Assembly (NCBI RefSeq): GCF_947494055.1
Contig: NZ_CANLTR010000006.1
Span: 124,001 to 188,000 of the forward strand
Source: an uncultured Jannaschia sp.
GTDB lineage: Bacteria > Pseudomonadota > Alphaproteobacteria > Rhodobacterales > Rhodobacteraceae
Direction of reading: 5' to 3'
Length of the DNA stretch: 64,000 nt
Position numbers and translations under genes: made by a program
Part shown: positions 16,518-25,864 of the stretch, piece after piece
Numbering within the stretch: the stretch's first letter is position 1
Layout of the letters: each line of letters begins with the position of its first letter
Notes under the pieces: model-generated
Databases searched by the model: none
The model's input: only the letters and a program-made list of their open reading frames with translations
What the model was told of the DNA's origin: nothing

Positions 16518-18353
16518 ATGTTCCAGAACTTCGACGTCACCGCCCGCCCAGAGGCCGCCCCGCCGCGCGTGGCCCGGCTGCGGGCATGGATGGCGGGCCA
16601 GGGTCTCGACGCCTTCCTCGTGCCGCGCGCGGATGCCTGGCAGGGCGAATACGTCGCGCCATGCGACGAACGGCTGGCCTGGATCTCGGGGTTCACCGGC
16701 TCGGCGGGCTTCGCCGTGATCCTCACCGACCGCGCGGCGATCTTCACCGACGGGCGCTACAAGGTGCAGGTCGCGGCGCAGACCGACCCCGACACGTTCG
16801 AGACCGTCGACTGGCCGGCCACCACGCTCGCCGATTGGCTGCCCGACGCCCTGCCCTCGGGCGGTCGCGTCAGTTTCGATCCGATGCTCCATACGGTGCG
16901 GGAGATCGCGCGGCTGCAGGATGTGGACGGGATCGAGTTGGTCTCGTCCCCGAACGGCGTCGACGCGATCCGCGAGGATCGCCCTGCCCCGCCCGCGGCG
17001 CCGATGCGCGCCTATCCCGACGAGCTGGCCGGCCGGACCGCCGCGGAGAAGCGCGCGCGGATCGGTGCGGCGATCGAGGCGGCCGGGGCGGCGCAGTTCG
17101 TGACCAACCAGCCCGACGCGATCGCGTGGCTCCTCAACGTCCGCGGCGGCGACATCGCGCGCACGCCCGTCGCGCAGGCTTTCGCGGTGATCCACGCCGA
17201 CGGATCGGTCGATCTCGTCTGCGATCCCGTCAAGACCGGACCGGTGTCCGACCATCTCGGCCCGGACGTCCGCGTCACGCCCCCCGACGATCTGATCCCG
17301 CTGCTCGAGAGCCTCACCGGTCCCACGGGCTTCGACCCCGCCGCCTGCCCCGTGGCGATGCACGCGGCGCTGCGCGAACCGGTGGAAATGACCGATCCGG
17401 TCGCCCTGCCCAAGGCGCGCAAGACCGAGGCCGAGATCGCCGCCACGCGCGAGGCGCATCTGCGCGACGGCGCGGCGATGGTCCGCTTCCTGCACTGGCT
17501 CGACACGGCGCGCGCGCCCGAAACGACCGAGATCGACGTGGTCCGCGCACTCGAGGGGTTCCGCCGGGACACGGGCGCGCTGCGCGATATCAGCTTCGAC
17601 ACGATCGCAGGGTCCGGCCCGCACGGCGCCATCGTGCATTACCGCGTCAACCAGGAGACGGACCGGGTGCTCGACACCGACAGCGTGCTCCTCGTCGATT
17701 CCGGCGGCCAGTACGAGGACGGGACGACCGACGTTACCCGCACGATCCCCCTCGGCGCGCCGCCGCTGGAGATCGCCCACGCCTTCACGCGCGTGCTTCA
17801 GGGAATGATCGCCGTCAGCCGCGCGCGCTTTCCCAAGGGCGTCGCCGGCGCTCATCTCGACGCGCTGGCCCGCGCGCCGCTCTGGGCCGAGCATCGGGAC
17901 TACGACCACGGCACCGGCCACGGCGTCGGCGTCTATCTCGGCGTCCACGAAGGCCCTGCCCGGATCAGCCGGGCGAGTCAGATCCCGCTGGAGCCGGGAA
18001 TGATCCTGTCGAACGAGCCGGGCTACTACCGGGCTGGAGAATACGGGATCCGCATCGAGAACCTCGTCGTCGTGACGGAGGCCGAGCGCCCCGAGGGCGG
18101 CGACGACCGCGACATGCGCGCCTTCGAGACGCTGACCTTCGTGCCGATCGACCGGCGGCTGATTCTGACCGACCTGCTCTCCCCGGACGAGCGCGCCTGG
18201 CTCGACGCCTATCACGCGGAGGTCGCCCGCAGGATCGGCCCGCGCCTGGACCCGGAGGACCGCGCCTGGCTCGAGCGGGTCTGCGCGCCCCTCCGAGGCT
18301 TCCCAGTCCCGGACACGGAGGATAGGGTCCGCGCGAAACGTGGGGAGACATAG
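16518..18353 (+). CDS. M24 family metallopeptidase (Xaa-Pro aminopeptidase)
   Basis: A 611-aa cytoplasmic aminopeptidase P that removes N-terminal residues before proline. It has the long three-domain form (two creatinase-like N-terminal domains and a C-terminal pita-bread domain). Metal ligands are visible: Asp about 394 (LLVDSGG), Asp about 405 (TTDVTRT), His about 468 (GTGHGVG), Glu about 500 (SNEPGYY) and Glu about 514 (IRIENL). ATG 16518 is preceded by AAGGAGG. The DUF427 gene starts 3 bases after its stop, so the two probably share an mRNA. Confidence 0.94.
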   Translation: MFQNFDVTARPEAAPPRVARLRAWMAGQGLDAFLVPRADAWQGEYVAPCDERLAWISGFTGSAGFAVILTDRAAIFTDGRYKVQVAAQTDPDTFETVDWPATTLADWLPDALPSGGRVSFDPMLHTVREIARLQDVDGIELVSSPNGVDAIREDRPAPPAAPMRAYPDELAGRTAAEKRARIGAAIEAAGAAQFVTNQPDAIAWLLNVRGGDIARTPVAQAFAVIHADGSVDLVCDPVKTGPVSDHLGPDVRVTPPDDLIPLLESLTGPTGFDPAACPVAMHAALREPVEMTDPVALPKARKTEAEIAATREAHLRDGAAMVRFLHWLDTARAPETTEIDVVRALEGFRRDTGALRDISFDTIAGSGPHGAIVHYRVNQETDRVLDTDSVLLVDSGGQYEDGTTDVTRTIPLGAPPLEIAHAFTRVLQGMIAVSRARFPKGVAGAHLDALARAPLWAEHRDYDHGTGHGVGVYLGVHEGPARISRASQIPLEPGMILSNEPGYYRAGEYGIRIENLVVVTEAERPEGGDDRDMRAFETLTFVPIDRRLILTDLLSPDERAWLDAYHAEVARRIGPRLDPEDRAWLERVCAPLRGFPVPDTEDRVRAKRGET

Positions 18354-18356
18354 TGA

Positions 18357-18698
18357 ATGATCAAGATCGACGTGACACCGGCGACGGGCAACTGGACCGT
18401 CAGGACCGACGATGGCATCCTCGTGGAGAGCCGCAGGGCGCTCGCGCTCAAGGAGGGCGACCGCGACGCCGTCATCTACTTTCCCCGGGCCGACGTCGCC
18501 ATGGCGCTTCTGGAACGCACGGAGACGGAGACCGAATGCCCGTTCAAGGGCACGGCAAACTACTACGCCTATGTCGGCCAGTCGGTGCGCATCCCCGACG
18601 TCGCCTGGACCTACGAGAACGTCTCCAACGCGGACGCCAAGGCGATCGAGGGGCACCTGGCCTTCTACGCCGACAAGGTGACGGTGGAGCAGATCTGA
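18357..18698 (+). CDS. DUF427 domain-containing protein
   Basis: A 113-aa small protein of the DUF427 family, whose molecular function is not established. Family features are VESRRALALKEGDRDAVIYFPRADV and ECPFKGTANYYAYV, followed by VAWTYENVSNADAKAIEGHLAFY, which covers almost the whole protein. There is no signal peptide. The ATG at 18357 comes 3 bases after the aminopeptidase stop, with GGGGAG inside the end of that gene, so it is co-transcribed. Confidence 0.88.
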   Translation: MIKIDVTPATGNWTVRTDDGILVESRRALALKEGDRDAVIYFPRADVAMALLERTETETECPFKGTANYYAYVGQSVRIPDVAWTYENVSNADAKAIEGHLAFYADKVTVEQI

Positions 18699-18752
18699 GC
18701 CCGGCGACGTACGGGACGCCATGGACCTGCGGCCGCCAACAGGGCCGATGCG

Positions 18753-20129
18753 TCAACCGTCCTGCGGAACGACCTTACCCGGGTTCATCAGCGCCGCCGG
18801 GTCCAGCGCGCGCTTGACCGCACCCATCACTTCCCAGGCCGCCCCGTGCTCGGCCGCCATCAGATGCAGCTTGCCGAGGCCGACGCCATGCTCGCCGGTC
18901 GCCGTCCCGCCGAGTTCGAGCGCATGCGCGACCATCGCGTCCGGCAGACGCTTGGCCTCCGCGATCTCCGACGCCGCGTTCCGGTCCACCATCAGGATCG
19001 CGTGGTAATTGCCGTCGCCCACATGGCCGAGGATCGGACCGTCGAGCGGTGAGGCCGAGATCTCGGACGCCGCCCGCCCGATGGCCACGCCGAGCTTCGA
19101 GATCGGCACGCAGACATCGGTGACGATGGCGGTCGTTCCCGGCCGGCTGGCGAGGATCGTGTGATAGGCCCGGTGCCGCATCGTCCAGAGCCGCGTGCGC
19201 TCCTCCGGCTTCGTGGCCCAGCGATAGTCGCGGCCGCCCTGCTCCGCCGCGATCTCCCCGAACCGCGCGGCCTCCGCGGCGACGCCGTCCCCGGTACCGT
19301 GGAACTCGAGCAGCAGATGCGGCTTCTCCGGCAAGCCGGCGGCGTCGGCCGCGTTCAGGATGCGCACCGTGGCCATGTCCACGTATTCGATCCGCGCCGG
19401 GGCGAGGCCCATCTGCATGGCGAGGATCACCGCCTCGATCGCCCCTTCGGTGGTATCGAACCCGCAGACCGCCGCGGAGACCGCCTCCGGCTGCCCGTGC
19501 AGGCGCAGCGTCAGCTCGGTGATGAGGCCGAGCGTGCCTTCCGCCCCCACGAACAGACCCGTCAGGTCGTAGCCCGAAGAGGATTTCCGCGCGCGCGTTC
19601 CGGTCCGGATCACCCGCCCGTCCGCCAGCACGACCTCGAGCGCGCGCACATGGTCGCGCATCGTGCCGTACCGGACGGCCGTGGTGCCCGAGGCGCGGGT
19701 CGAGGCCATGCCGCCGAGCGACGCGTCGGCGCCGGGGTCGACCGGGAACATGAGGCCCGTCGCGCGCAAATCCCGGTTCAGCGCCTCGCGCGTGCAGCCC
19801 GGCTGGACCCGGACGAGCATGTCCTCGACCGAGACGTCGAGCACGGCCGCCATCTCGCGAAAATCGACGCTCACCCCGCCCCGCGACGCGGAGCCGTGAC
19901 CCTCGAGCGCGGTGCCGGCGCCCCAGCCGATGATCGGCACGCCGTGCCGCGCGCAGACACGGACGATGACGGCGACCTCCTCCGTGTCTTTCGGATAGAC
20001 CACCGCATCGGGCGGCATCTCGGGATGCCAGGTCTCGGACCGCCCGTGCAGGGAGAGATCGCTCTTTCCCGTCGACAGGCGTTCGCCTAGCATTCCCCGC
20101 AATTCGTCGAGCGCGTCGTTCGGGATCAT
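18753..20129 (-). CDS. FAD-linked oxidase (D-lactate/glycolate dehydrogenase type, GlcD-like)
   Basis: A 458-aa flavoprotein of the VAO/PCMH fold that oxidises a 2-hydroxy acid. The FAD-binding part (residues 35-215) has VPIIGWGAGTALEGHGS, FPVDPGADASLGGMASTRAS and FVGAEGTLGLITELTLRL. The C-terminal cap has GHVGDGNYHAILMVD and GGTATGEHGVGLGK, with histidines typical of D-lactate dehydrogenase (cytochrome) and GlcD. Single-subunit length and no glcE/glcF nearby favour a D-lactate dehydrogenase. ATG 20129 is the first in frame. It is divergent from the ClC gene. Confidence 0.9.
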   Translation of the reverse strand: MIPNDALDELRGMLGERLSTGKSDLSLHGRSETWHPEMPPDAVVYPKDTEEVAVIVRVCARHGVPIIGWGAGTALEGHGSASRGGVSVDFREMAAVLDVSVEDMLVRVQPGCTREALNRDLRATGLMFPVDPGADASLGGMASTRASGTTAVRYGTMRDHVRALEVVLADGRVIRTGTRARKSSSGYDLTGLFVGAEGTLGLITELTLRLHGQPEAVSAAVCGFDTTEGAIEAVILAMQMGLAPARIEYVDMATVRILNAADAAGLPEKPHLLLEFHGTGDGVAAEAARFGEIAAEQGGRDYRWATKPEERTRLWTMRHRAYHTILASRPGTTAIVTDVCVPISKLGVAIGRAASEISASPLDGPILGHVGDGNYHAILMVDRNAASEIAEAKRLPDAMVAHALELGGTATGEHGVGLGKLHLMAAEHGAAWEVMGAVKRALDPAALMNPGKVVPQDG

Positions 20130-20182
20130 CGGCCCTCCCCTTCGGCGCCGTGCATGCGCGAGGGGCGCGAAAAGGACAAGGT

Positions 20183-21904
20183 TTGACCGACGCGCCCCCC
20201 CGCGACACGCCGCCGAAGACGACGCCCCCTAAGGCCACGCCCGTCCCGCTGGCGACCGCGACGCTCGCCACCCTGCGCCGGTCCTGGCAGGTGATCCGGC
20301 AGCAGGGGCCTTCGAAGGTGCAGTTCTGGTTCATCGCCCTCGTCCTCGGCATCGCGTCGGGCTACGCGGCCGTGGCGTTCATGCTGTCGATCCAGTGGCT
20401 GCAGGCGCATCTTTACGGGACAGACGATCCGCGCCAGCTGCACAGTTTCGCCCGTACGATGCCGTGGTTCCGGGTCCTGATCCTGCCGGCGATCGGCGGC
20501 CTGATCGTCGGTTGGCTGCTGACCCGGTTCACGCCGGATGGCCGCGTGCGGGGGCCGGCGGAAGTGATCCAGGCCTCGGCGATGAAGGAGGGCCGGGTCG
20601 AGCGGCGCGCGGGACTGGCCTCGATCGCGGCCTCGCTCATCACGCTGTCTGCCGGCGGCTCCTCGGGGCGGGAGGGGCCGGTGGTCCACATGGTCGGCAT
20701 GATCGCCGGCTGGGTGTCGAACCGGCTGAACGCGGACGGTGTGACGGGACGCGACCTGCTGGGCTGCGCCGTCGCCGCGGGGGTCGCGGCCAGCTTCAAC
20801 GCGCCGCTGGCCGGGGCGCTCTTCGCGCTGGAAGTCGTCCTGCGCCATTTCGCCGTCCACGCCTTCGCGCCGATCACCATCGCCGCCGTCTCGGGCGCCG
20901 TCATCAGCCGCATCCATTTCGGCGACCGGACCGAGTTCGCCCTGCCGCAGGAGGGGGCCCTCGCCTTCTATCTCGAACTGCCCGCCTTCCTTCTGCTCGG
21001 GATCGTCGCCGCACTCGTCGCCGTGGCGCTCATGCGATCGGTCTTCGTGGCCGAGGACATGGCGACGCGGTGGCAGGCCCGCTTCCGTCTGCCGCCCATG
21101 CTCCGGCCGGCGGTGGCCGGCCTGATGCTCGGCGCCATGGCCATCGTGTTCCCGCACATCATCGGCGTCGGCTACGAGACCACCTCCGCCGCGCTGTCGG
21201 GCAATCTGCTGCTCAAGGACGCCATCGTCTTCGCCGTGGTGAAGGTCGCGGCGACGAGCATCACGATGGGCGGCCGCATGGGCGGCGGCATCTTCTCGCC
21301 CGCGCTGATGGTCGGCGCGCTGACCGGACTCGCCTTCGGCGGCATGGCCACGGCGGTCTTCCCGAACGTCTCCGGCTCCGAGACGCTCTACGCGCTCGCC
21401 GGGATGGGCGCGGTCGCGGGCGCGGTGCTCGGGGCGCCGATCTCCACCACGCTCATCGTGTTCGAGCTGACCGGCGACTGGCAGACCGGGCTGGCGGTGA
21501 TGACCGCCGTCTCCGTCGCCTCCGCCCTGTCGGGCCGGCTGGTCGCGCGGTCCTTCTTCCTGACGCAGCTCGAGCGGCGCAACGTCCATCTCGCCGACGG
21601 GCCGCAGCGCTACCTGCTGGCGATGTTCAAGGTCTCGGCGGTGATGAAGGCGCCCGAACACGCGAAGGCGCCCGCGACCGACCGGGTGCGGCGGGCGCTG
21701 AACGACGGGCTGTTCGTGTCGCCCAGCGACACGCTGGAGACGGCGATGCCGCTGTTCGAGACGTCGGGATCGGACTTCCTCGTGGTCGCGCGCGTCGACG
21801 GAAAGGCCGAGACGCCCGACATCGTCGGCGTGGTCCTGCATGTCGACGCGCTCCGGGCCTTCAACCGCGCCCTGGCGGCGACGGCGAAGGAGGAGCATTC
21901 CTGA
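20183..21904 (+). CDS. ClC-family chloride channel/transporter with C-terminal CBS region
   Basis: A 573-aa inner-membrane protein with the ClC fold. Selectivity motifs are GGSSGREGPVVH (gating Glu about residue 166), FNAPLAGALFALEVV and GRMGGGIFSPALMVGA. The position equal to E. coli ClC Glu203 is Val (PLAGALFALEVV), a feature of channels rather than H+/Cl- exchangers. The last ~70 residues, VRRALNDGLFVSPSDTLETA onward, form a CBS-like region. I prefer the TTG at 20183, with AAGGA six bases upstream; an ATG at 20150 lies in the same frame but has no good ribosome site. Confidence 0.9.
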   Translation: MTDAPPRDTPPKTTPPKATPVPLATATLATLRRSWQVIRQQGPSKVQFWFIALVLGIASGYAAVAFMLSIQWLQAHLYGTDDPRQLHSFARTMPWFRVLILPAIGGLIVGWLLTRFTPDGRVRGPAEVIQASAMKEGRVERRAGLASIAASLITLSAGGSSGREGPVVHMVGMIAGWVSNRLNADGVTGRDLLGCAVAAGVAASFNAPLAGALFALEVVLRHFAVHAFAPITIAAVSGAVISRIHFGDRTEFALPQEGALAFYLELPAFLLLGIVAALVAVALMRSVFVAEDMATRWQARFRLPPMLRPAVAGLMLGAMAIVFPHIIGVGYETTSAALSGNLLLKDAIVFAVVKVAATSITMGGRMGGGIFSPALMVGALTGLAFGGMATAVFPNVSGSETLYALAGMGAVAGAVLGAPISTTLIVFELTGDWQTGLAVMTAVSVASALSGRLVARSFFLTQLERRNVHLADGPQRYLLAMFKVSAVMKAPEHAKAPATDRVRRALNDGLFVSPSDTLETAMPLFETSGSDFLVVARVDGKAETPDIVGVVLHVDALRAFNRALAATAKEEHS

Positions 21905-21911
21905 CCGACGT

Positions 21912-22580
21912 TCAGCGATCATCCTCGTCGATCAGAGGGTCGATCAGGTCCGGCCCCTCGACCCGGTTCGAGTTCACCTTCGTCGAGACGCGGTATCGCG
22001 TCAGGCGTCCCTCCGGCGCCGCCCGCATGCGCGTCGCTGCCCCGTGCCCTGCTTCCCCGAGCCACAACGCCCAATCCGCCGGGTCGAGCGTGACCGGCTC
22101 GCGGTGATGGATCTCCGCCATCGTCGAACCCGCGGTACAGGTGACGATCGCGCAGGTCGGCAGATCCTCCGGCCCCCAATCCTGCCAGAGGCCCGCAAAG
22201 GCCAGCGCCTCGCCCTCGCGTGGATGGAAGTACCACGGCAGCCGCTGTCCGTCCGCCTTCGTCCATTCGTAGAAGCCCGTGGCGGGGATCAGGCACCGCC
22301 GCTCGCGGATCGCGGTGCGGAAGGCGGGCTTCTCCGCGACCGTCTCGGCGCGCGCGTTGATGAGGAGCGGCCCGTCGGTCGGGCTCTTGTACCAATGCGG
22401 CAGGAACCCCCATCGCATCGGCCTGAGCCGCCGCTCACCCTCGGCAGCCGTCACCACCGGCACCTGCGTCGTCGGACAGACGTTGAAGCGCGGCCCCTCC
22501 GGCAGGTCGTTCGACGGAGCGGCGGCAAAAACCTGCACCATCGCTTCGTGCGGCAAGGTCAGGGCGTAGCGGCCGCACAT
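21912..22580 (-). CDS. SRAP-domain protein (HMCES/YedK type)
   Basis: A 222-aa protein of the SOS-response-associated peptidase family, which crosslinks to abasic sites in single-stranded DNA. Cys2 (MCGRYAL) is the invariant catalytic residue once Met1 is removed. INARAET (Asn about 75), CLIPATGFYEW (Glu about 105) and IHHREPV (His about 160) are the other active-site blocks; the last is usually HxRMP, here HREP. The length is normal. It starts 10 bases after the histidine kinase stop, so it is likely in that operon. It is convergent with the ClC gene, 7 bases apart. Confidence 0.93.
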   Translation of the reverse strand: MCGRYALTLPHEAMVQVFAAAPSNDLPEGPRFNVCPTTQVPVVTAAEGERRLRPMRWGFLPHWYKSPTDGPLLINARAETVAEKPAFRTAIRERRCLIPATGFYEWTKADGQRLPWYFHPREGEALAFAGLWQDWGPEDLPTCAIVTCTAGSTMAEIHHREPVTLDPADWALWLGEAGHGAATRMRAAPEGRLTRYRVSTKVNSNRVEGPDLIDPLIDEDDR

Positions 22581-22590
22581 CGCGAACGCC

Positions 22591-23682
22591 TCAGGCCGCG
22601 TCGAGAGGGAATTCGAGCTTTACCCGATGCCCCGAACCGTCGGACGCGACGTCGAGGAACCCGTCGAGCTGCGCCGCCGACGCCTCCATGATCCGTCGTC
22701 CGAGACCGGCCCGCGCATTCGCGCTTCCGACGCCGTCATCCTCGCAGGACAAACTATACCGCCCGCCGGGGTCCGGTCGGCCTCGAAGCACGATTCGACC
22801 GGTCCGGCCTTCCGGAAAGGCATGCTTGCAGGAATTGGAGATCAGCTCGTTGACGAGGACGCCCAGGGCCGAGGCACGCTTGTTCGGCAGCTCGAGCGGA
22901 GCCAGCTCGACGTCGATCTCGACGCTCGCGGGCGCCATGTTCTCCATGTAGCGGACGATGCGGCGCAGGTATCCCGTTACCTCGATCGGGGCGTCCGGGT
23001 CATCCGCCTGATAAAGATCGCTGTGCAGTTCGACCATCACGTTGATGCGCTGCTCGACCTCCAGAAGCGCGGCCCGGACGTCGTCGCTCGCGCCGCGTGC
23101 CGACATCCGGGTCATCGCGGCGACGCCGGCGAGGCTGTTCTTGACGCGATGATCGACCTCGCGCCGCATCGCATCCTGCTGCCGCAGCGCCTCGTGCAGC
23201 TCCAGCCGCTGCATCACCTGGTCCGCGAGGATACGCAGCGCCCGGCGCTCGGAATCCCCCAGCCGCCGCGGCCGGTAGTCGAGAACGCAGAGCGTGCCGA
23301 GGACGATGCCCGTCCGGGTCTTGATCTGCGCTCCGGCGTAGAACAGGACCGGCTGATCCGCGGCGGTAACCAGAGGATTGTCCTGCGTGCGCATGTCGAG
23401 CCGTGCGTCGGGTATCTCCAGCAGTTCGTCCTGCAGGATCGCGTGGCTGCAGATCGACGCGTCGAGCCCGGTCCCGTCAAGCTTCGTCCCGCTCCGCGCC
23501 TCGAACCGCTGATCGTCGGCGTGGACGATCGAGACCAGCGACACCGGACAATTGCAGATTTGCGCCGCAAGCTCGACGATCCCCTCGAACGCGCCGCGAT
23601 GCGAGTGCGTATCGAGACCGTACCGGCGAAGTGTCGCCAGGCGCTCGGTCTGGTTGATCGGCGTGGGGGCCAGCATGTGCAA
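22591..23682 (-). CDS. GAF-domain sensor histidine kinase (HisKA_2/HWE type)
   Basis: A 363-aa cytoplasmic sensor kinase without membrane helices. A GAF domain covers about residues 30-160 (NCPVSLVSIVHADDQRFEAR, then IVLGTLCVLDYRPRRL). The phosphoacceptor His about 178 sits in REVDHRVKNSLAG, typical of HisKA_2/HWE kinases. The ATPase N box is NELISNSCKHAFPEG and the G box region follows DDGVG. The start is ATG 23682 or the third codon ATG. No response regulator lies beside it, so its partner is elsewhere. The SRAP gene follows 10 bases downstream. Such kinases in alphaproteobacteria often feed the general stress pathway (inference). Confidence 0.9.
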   Translation of the reverse strand: MHMLAPTPINQTERLATLRRYGLDTHSHRGAFEGIVELAAQICNCPVSLVSIVHADDQRFEARSGTKLDGTGLDASICSHAILQDELLEIPDARLDMRTQDNPLVTAADQPVLFYAGAQIKTRTGIVLGTLCVLDYRPRRLGDSERRALRILADQVMQRLELHEALRQQDAMRREVDHRVKNSLAGVAAMTRMSARGASDDVRAALLEVEQRINVMVELHSDLYQADDPDAPIEVTGYLRRIVRYMENMAPASVEIDVELAPLELPNKRASALGVLVNELISNSCKHAFPEGRTGRIVLRGRPDPGGRYSLSCEDDGVGSANARAGLGRRIMEASAAQLDGFLDVASDGSGHRVKLEFPLDAA

Positions 23683-23857
23683 TTCCCGGAAAGGCGATGC
23701 GACGAAGACCGGAGCCGGGCAGTGACACCCGGCGGGACCCCGTCGGTTCTTTTAACGACGCCCGGACTGTAGAATAACGTGCGCCTGCGAGTAAAGCCGG
23801 CCCCGCAGCATGCGAAGCCGGCCCTGCATCGACATCGTCCCGTCGGACGTCAGGCGA

Positions 23858-25420
23858 TCACTTGATGGTGATGCGGTCGTCCGTCATCGGCGTGTAGGGT
23901 CCTTGGTCAGCCAGGTACTCCGCCGTCACGTCGGCGACGTCCGGACCGTAATCGTAGGCGTCCTCGGCATCGACGAACATCGAATAGCCGTCCCCGCCAT
24001 TGCGAACGTAGTTGTTGGAGACCACGCCGTACATCTTCTCGGGATCGACCGGTTCGCCGCCCACCGTCACGTCACTGACGCGGCTTCCGGGCTCGGCCGC
24101 CGGGTCGAAAGCGTAGGACATCCCCGCGACCTGGGGAAACCGGCCGGCCCCCTCCTCGATCTGGCTCACCCCGTTCTCCAGCGCCGCCACCAGGGTCGCG
24201 CCGTCGACGCGGAAGGTCGACAGCGTATTCTGGAACGGCAGCACGGTGAGGACATCGCCCATCGTGACCTCGCCCGCATCGATCGAGGAACGGATGCCGC
24301 CGCCGTTCTGGATCGCGACGTCGATGCCCTGGTCCTTCACGCGGTCGAGCATCGCCTCGGCGATCAGCACGCCCATCTCGCAGACCTCCGCCCGGCAGGT
24401 TTCGCGGCCACCGTCGATCGGCGCCTCGCTCTGCGCGACCACCTCGTTGCGGATCTCGTCGAGCGGCAGCGCCATCTCCTGAATGCGGGCGATGGTTGCG
24501 TCGTCCTCGAGGATGGTGCTGTCGATGATGATCGGCTGCCCCATCGCCGCGATGATCTTGCCGTCATCGTCGAAGACCACGTCGAGCGCGCCCAGGAACT
24601 TGCCGTAGGCATAGGCCTGCACGATGGCGGTCTCGCCGACCATCGTCGGATAGGGCCCTTCCGCCCCCTCCATGTCGCCGAGAAGCGTGTTGGTATGCCC
24701 CCCCACGATCACGTCGACGCCGGTCGTGTTGGCCGCGACCTCCTTGTCGGTCTCGTAGCCGGAATGGCTCAGAACGACGATCATGTTGACGCCGTCTTCC
24801 GTCAGGCGATCCACCTCGGCCTGCACGGCCTCGGACGGATCGGAAAAGCTCACGTTCTCGCCGGGGCTCGCCAGTTCGTCGGTATCCTGCGGCGTCAGGC
24901 CGATCAGGCCGATCCGTTCGCCGCCCTCCTCGATCACGGTCGACTTCTGGATCGCGTCCGCAAGCTCGGGCTCCCGGGTGACATCGGCGTTCGACATCAG
25001 GATCGGGAAATCGAGCGCGTCGACGAACTGTCGCAGCACCTGCGGGCCGTCGTCGAACTCGTGATTGCCCACGGTCATCGCGTCGTAGCCGAGCATGTTC
25101 ATCATCTCGGCCGACATCGCGCCCTTGTAGTAGGTGTAGAACAACGTGCCCTGGAACTGGTCGCCGCCATCGACGAGGATGTAGTTGCCGGTATCCGCCT
25201 TCGCGTCCGCGATCGCATTGACGAGGCGCGCGGTGCCGCCGAAGCATTCTCCGGCCTCGTTCTCCTCGGGCGCGCAGGGACCGTCATACTGGCTGATCGG
25301 CTCGAACCGCGCGTGGAAGTCGTTGGTGTGCAGGATCGTGAGTTCGTATTCGGCCCGTGCCAGCCCGGTTGTCGCGGCGAGGATCGCGGTCGCGGTGAGA
25401 AGTCGTTGCATTCTTGTCAA
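23858..25420 (-). CDS. periplasmic bifunctional 5'-nucleotidase / UDP-sugar hydrolase type
   Basis: A 520-aa exported metallophosphatase. The signal peptide is residues 1-23 (ending ARA). The calcineurin-like metal domain has ILHTNDFHARF, VDGGDQFQGT, MTVGNHEFDDG, LSHSGY and VGGHTN. The C-terminal 5'-nucleotidase domain has IQNGGGIRSSI, DVLTVLPFQNTLSTFRVDG and NNYVRNGGDGYSMF, which form the nucleoside pocket. It would release phosphate and nucleosides from nucleotides in the periplasm. The length matches UshA-like enzymes. A TTGACA lies upstream (25467-25472), but no good -10 is seen. It is a single gene. Confidence 0.93.
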   Translation of the reverse strand: MTRMQRLLTATAILAATTGLARAEYELTILHTNDFHARFEPISQYDGPCAPEENEAGECFGGTARLVNAIADAKADTGNYILVDGGDQFQGTLFYTYYKGAMSAEMMNMLGYDAMTVGNHEFDDGPQVLRQFVDALDFPILMSNADVTREPELADAIQKSTVIEEGGERIGLIGLTPQDTDELASPGENVSFSDPSEAVQAEVDRLTEDGVNMIVVLSHSGYETDKEVAANTTGVDVIVGGHTNTLLGDMEGAEGPYPTMVGETAIVQAYAYGKFLGALDVVFDDDGKIIAAMGQPIIIDSTILEDDATIARIQEMALPLDEIRNEVVAQSEAPIDGGRETCRAEVCEMGVLIAEAMLDRVKDQGIDVAIQNGGGIRSSIDAGEVTMGDVLTVLPFQNTLSTFRVDGATLVAALENGVSQIEEGAGRFPQVAGMSYAFDPAAEPGSRVSDVTVGGEPVDPEKMYGVVSNNYVRNGGDGYSMFVDAEDAYDYGPDVADVTAEYLADQGPYTPMTDDRITIK

Positions 25421-25528
25421 ACCCCCTGGTTGGATTCGGGCGATGGTGCGCGGCCCGCGGGGGCATTGTCAAAGGCATACGACATCACACCGGCTTGACG
25501 CCCGATGCGTGCCGCGCCATCGGGGGCC

Positions 25529-25864
25529 ATGATCTACAAGCTCTTCCGCACGCCGGAATGGAACGCGCTCCGGGCCGACGGCACCACCCTCGGCGCGCCG
25601 ATCGACGTCGATGACGGCTACATCCACTTCTCCACCGCCGACCAGGTGGCGGAGACGGCGGCCAAGCATTTTGCGGGCGTCGAGGGGCTCTGGCTGATCG
25701 CGGTCGAGGACGCGTCTGTCGGCGACAATCTTCGCTGGGAAGTCTCGCGCGGCGGTGCGGAGTTTCCGCATCTCTACGCGCCGCTCCGCGACGATCAGGT
25801 CGCCTGGGCGAAACCGTTGCCGCTTGACGACGGCCGTCACGTCTTCCCGGACGACCTCGAATGA
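25529..25864 (+). CDS. DUF952 domain-containing protein
   Basis: A 111-aa protein of the DUF952 family. The fold is related to ADP-ribosyltransferase-like domains but the biochemical role is unknown. Family blocks are [14 protein letters not shown] at the start, [21 protein letters not shown] in the middle, and FPHLYAPL. I chose ATG 25529 because homology starts at MIYK. Its stop overlaps the pyrD start (ATGA), so the two genes are translationally coupled, as in related bacteria. Confidence 0.88.
   Translation: MIYKLFRTPEWNALRADGTTLGAPIDVDDGYIHFSTADQVAETAAKHFAGVEGLWLIAVEDASVGDNLRWEVSRGGAEFPHLYAPLRDDQVAWAKPLPLDDGRHVFPDDLE

Noticed and set aside
16491-18722. 743-codon open frame on the minus strand
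   Set aside because: It is the antisense shadow of the M24 peptidase gene, with composition typical of high-GC third-frame reading.
20126-21922. 598-codon minus-strand open frame rich in Asp/Arg/His
   Set aside because: Antisense of the ClC gene; low-complexity composition is an artefact of GC-rich codons.
25443-25472. Sigma-70 promoter (TTGACA) before the 5'-nucleotidase gene
   Set aside because: The -35 box is perfect but no acceptable -10 box lies 16-18 bases downstream.
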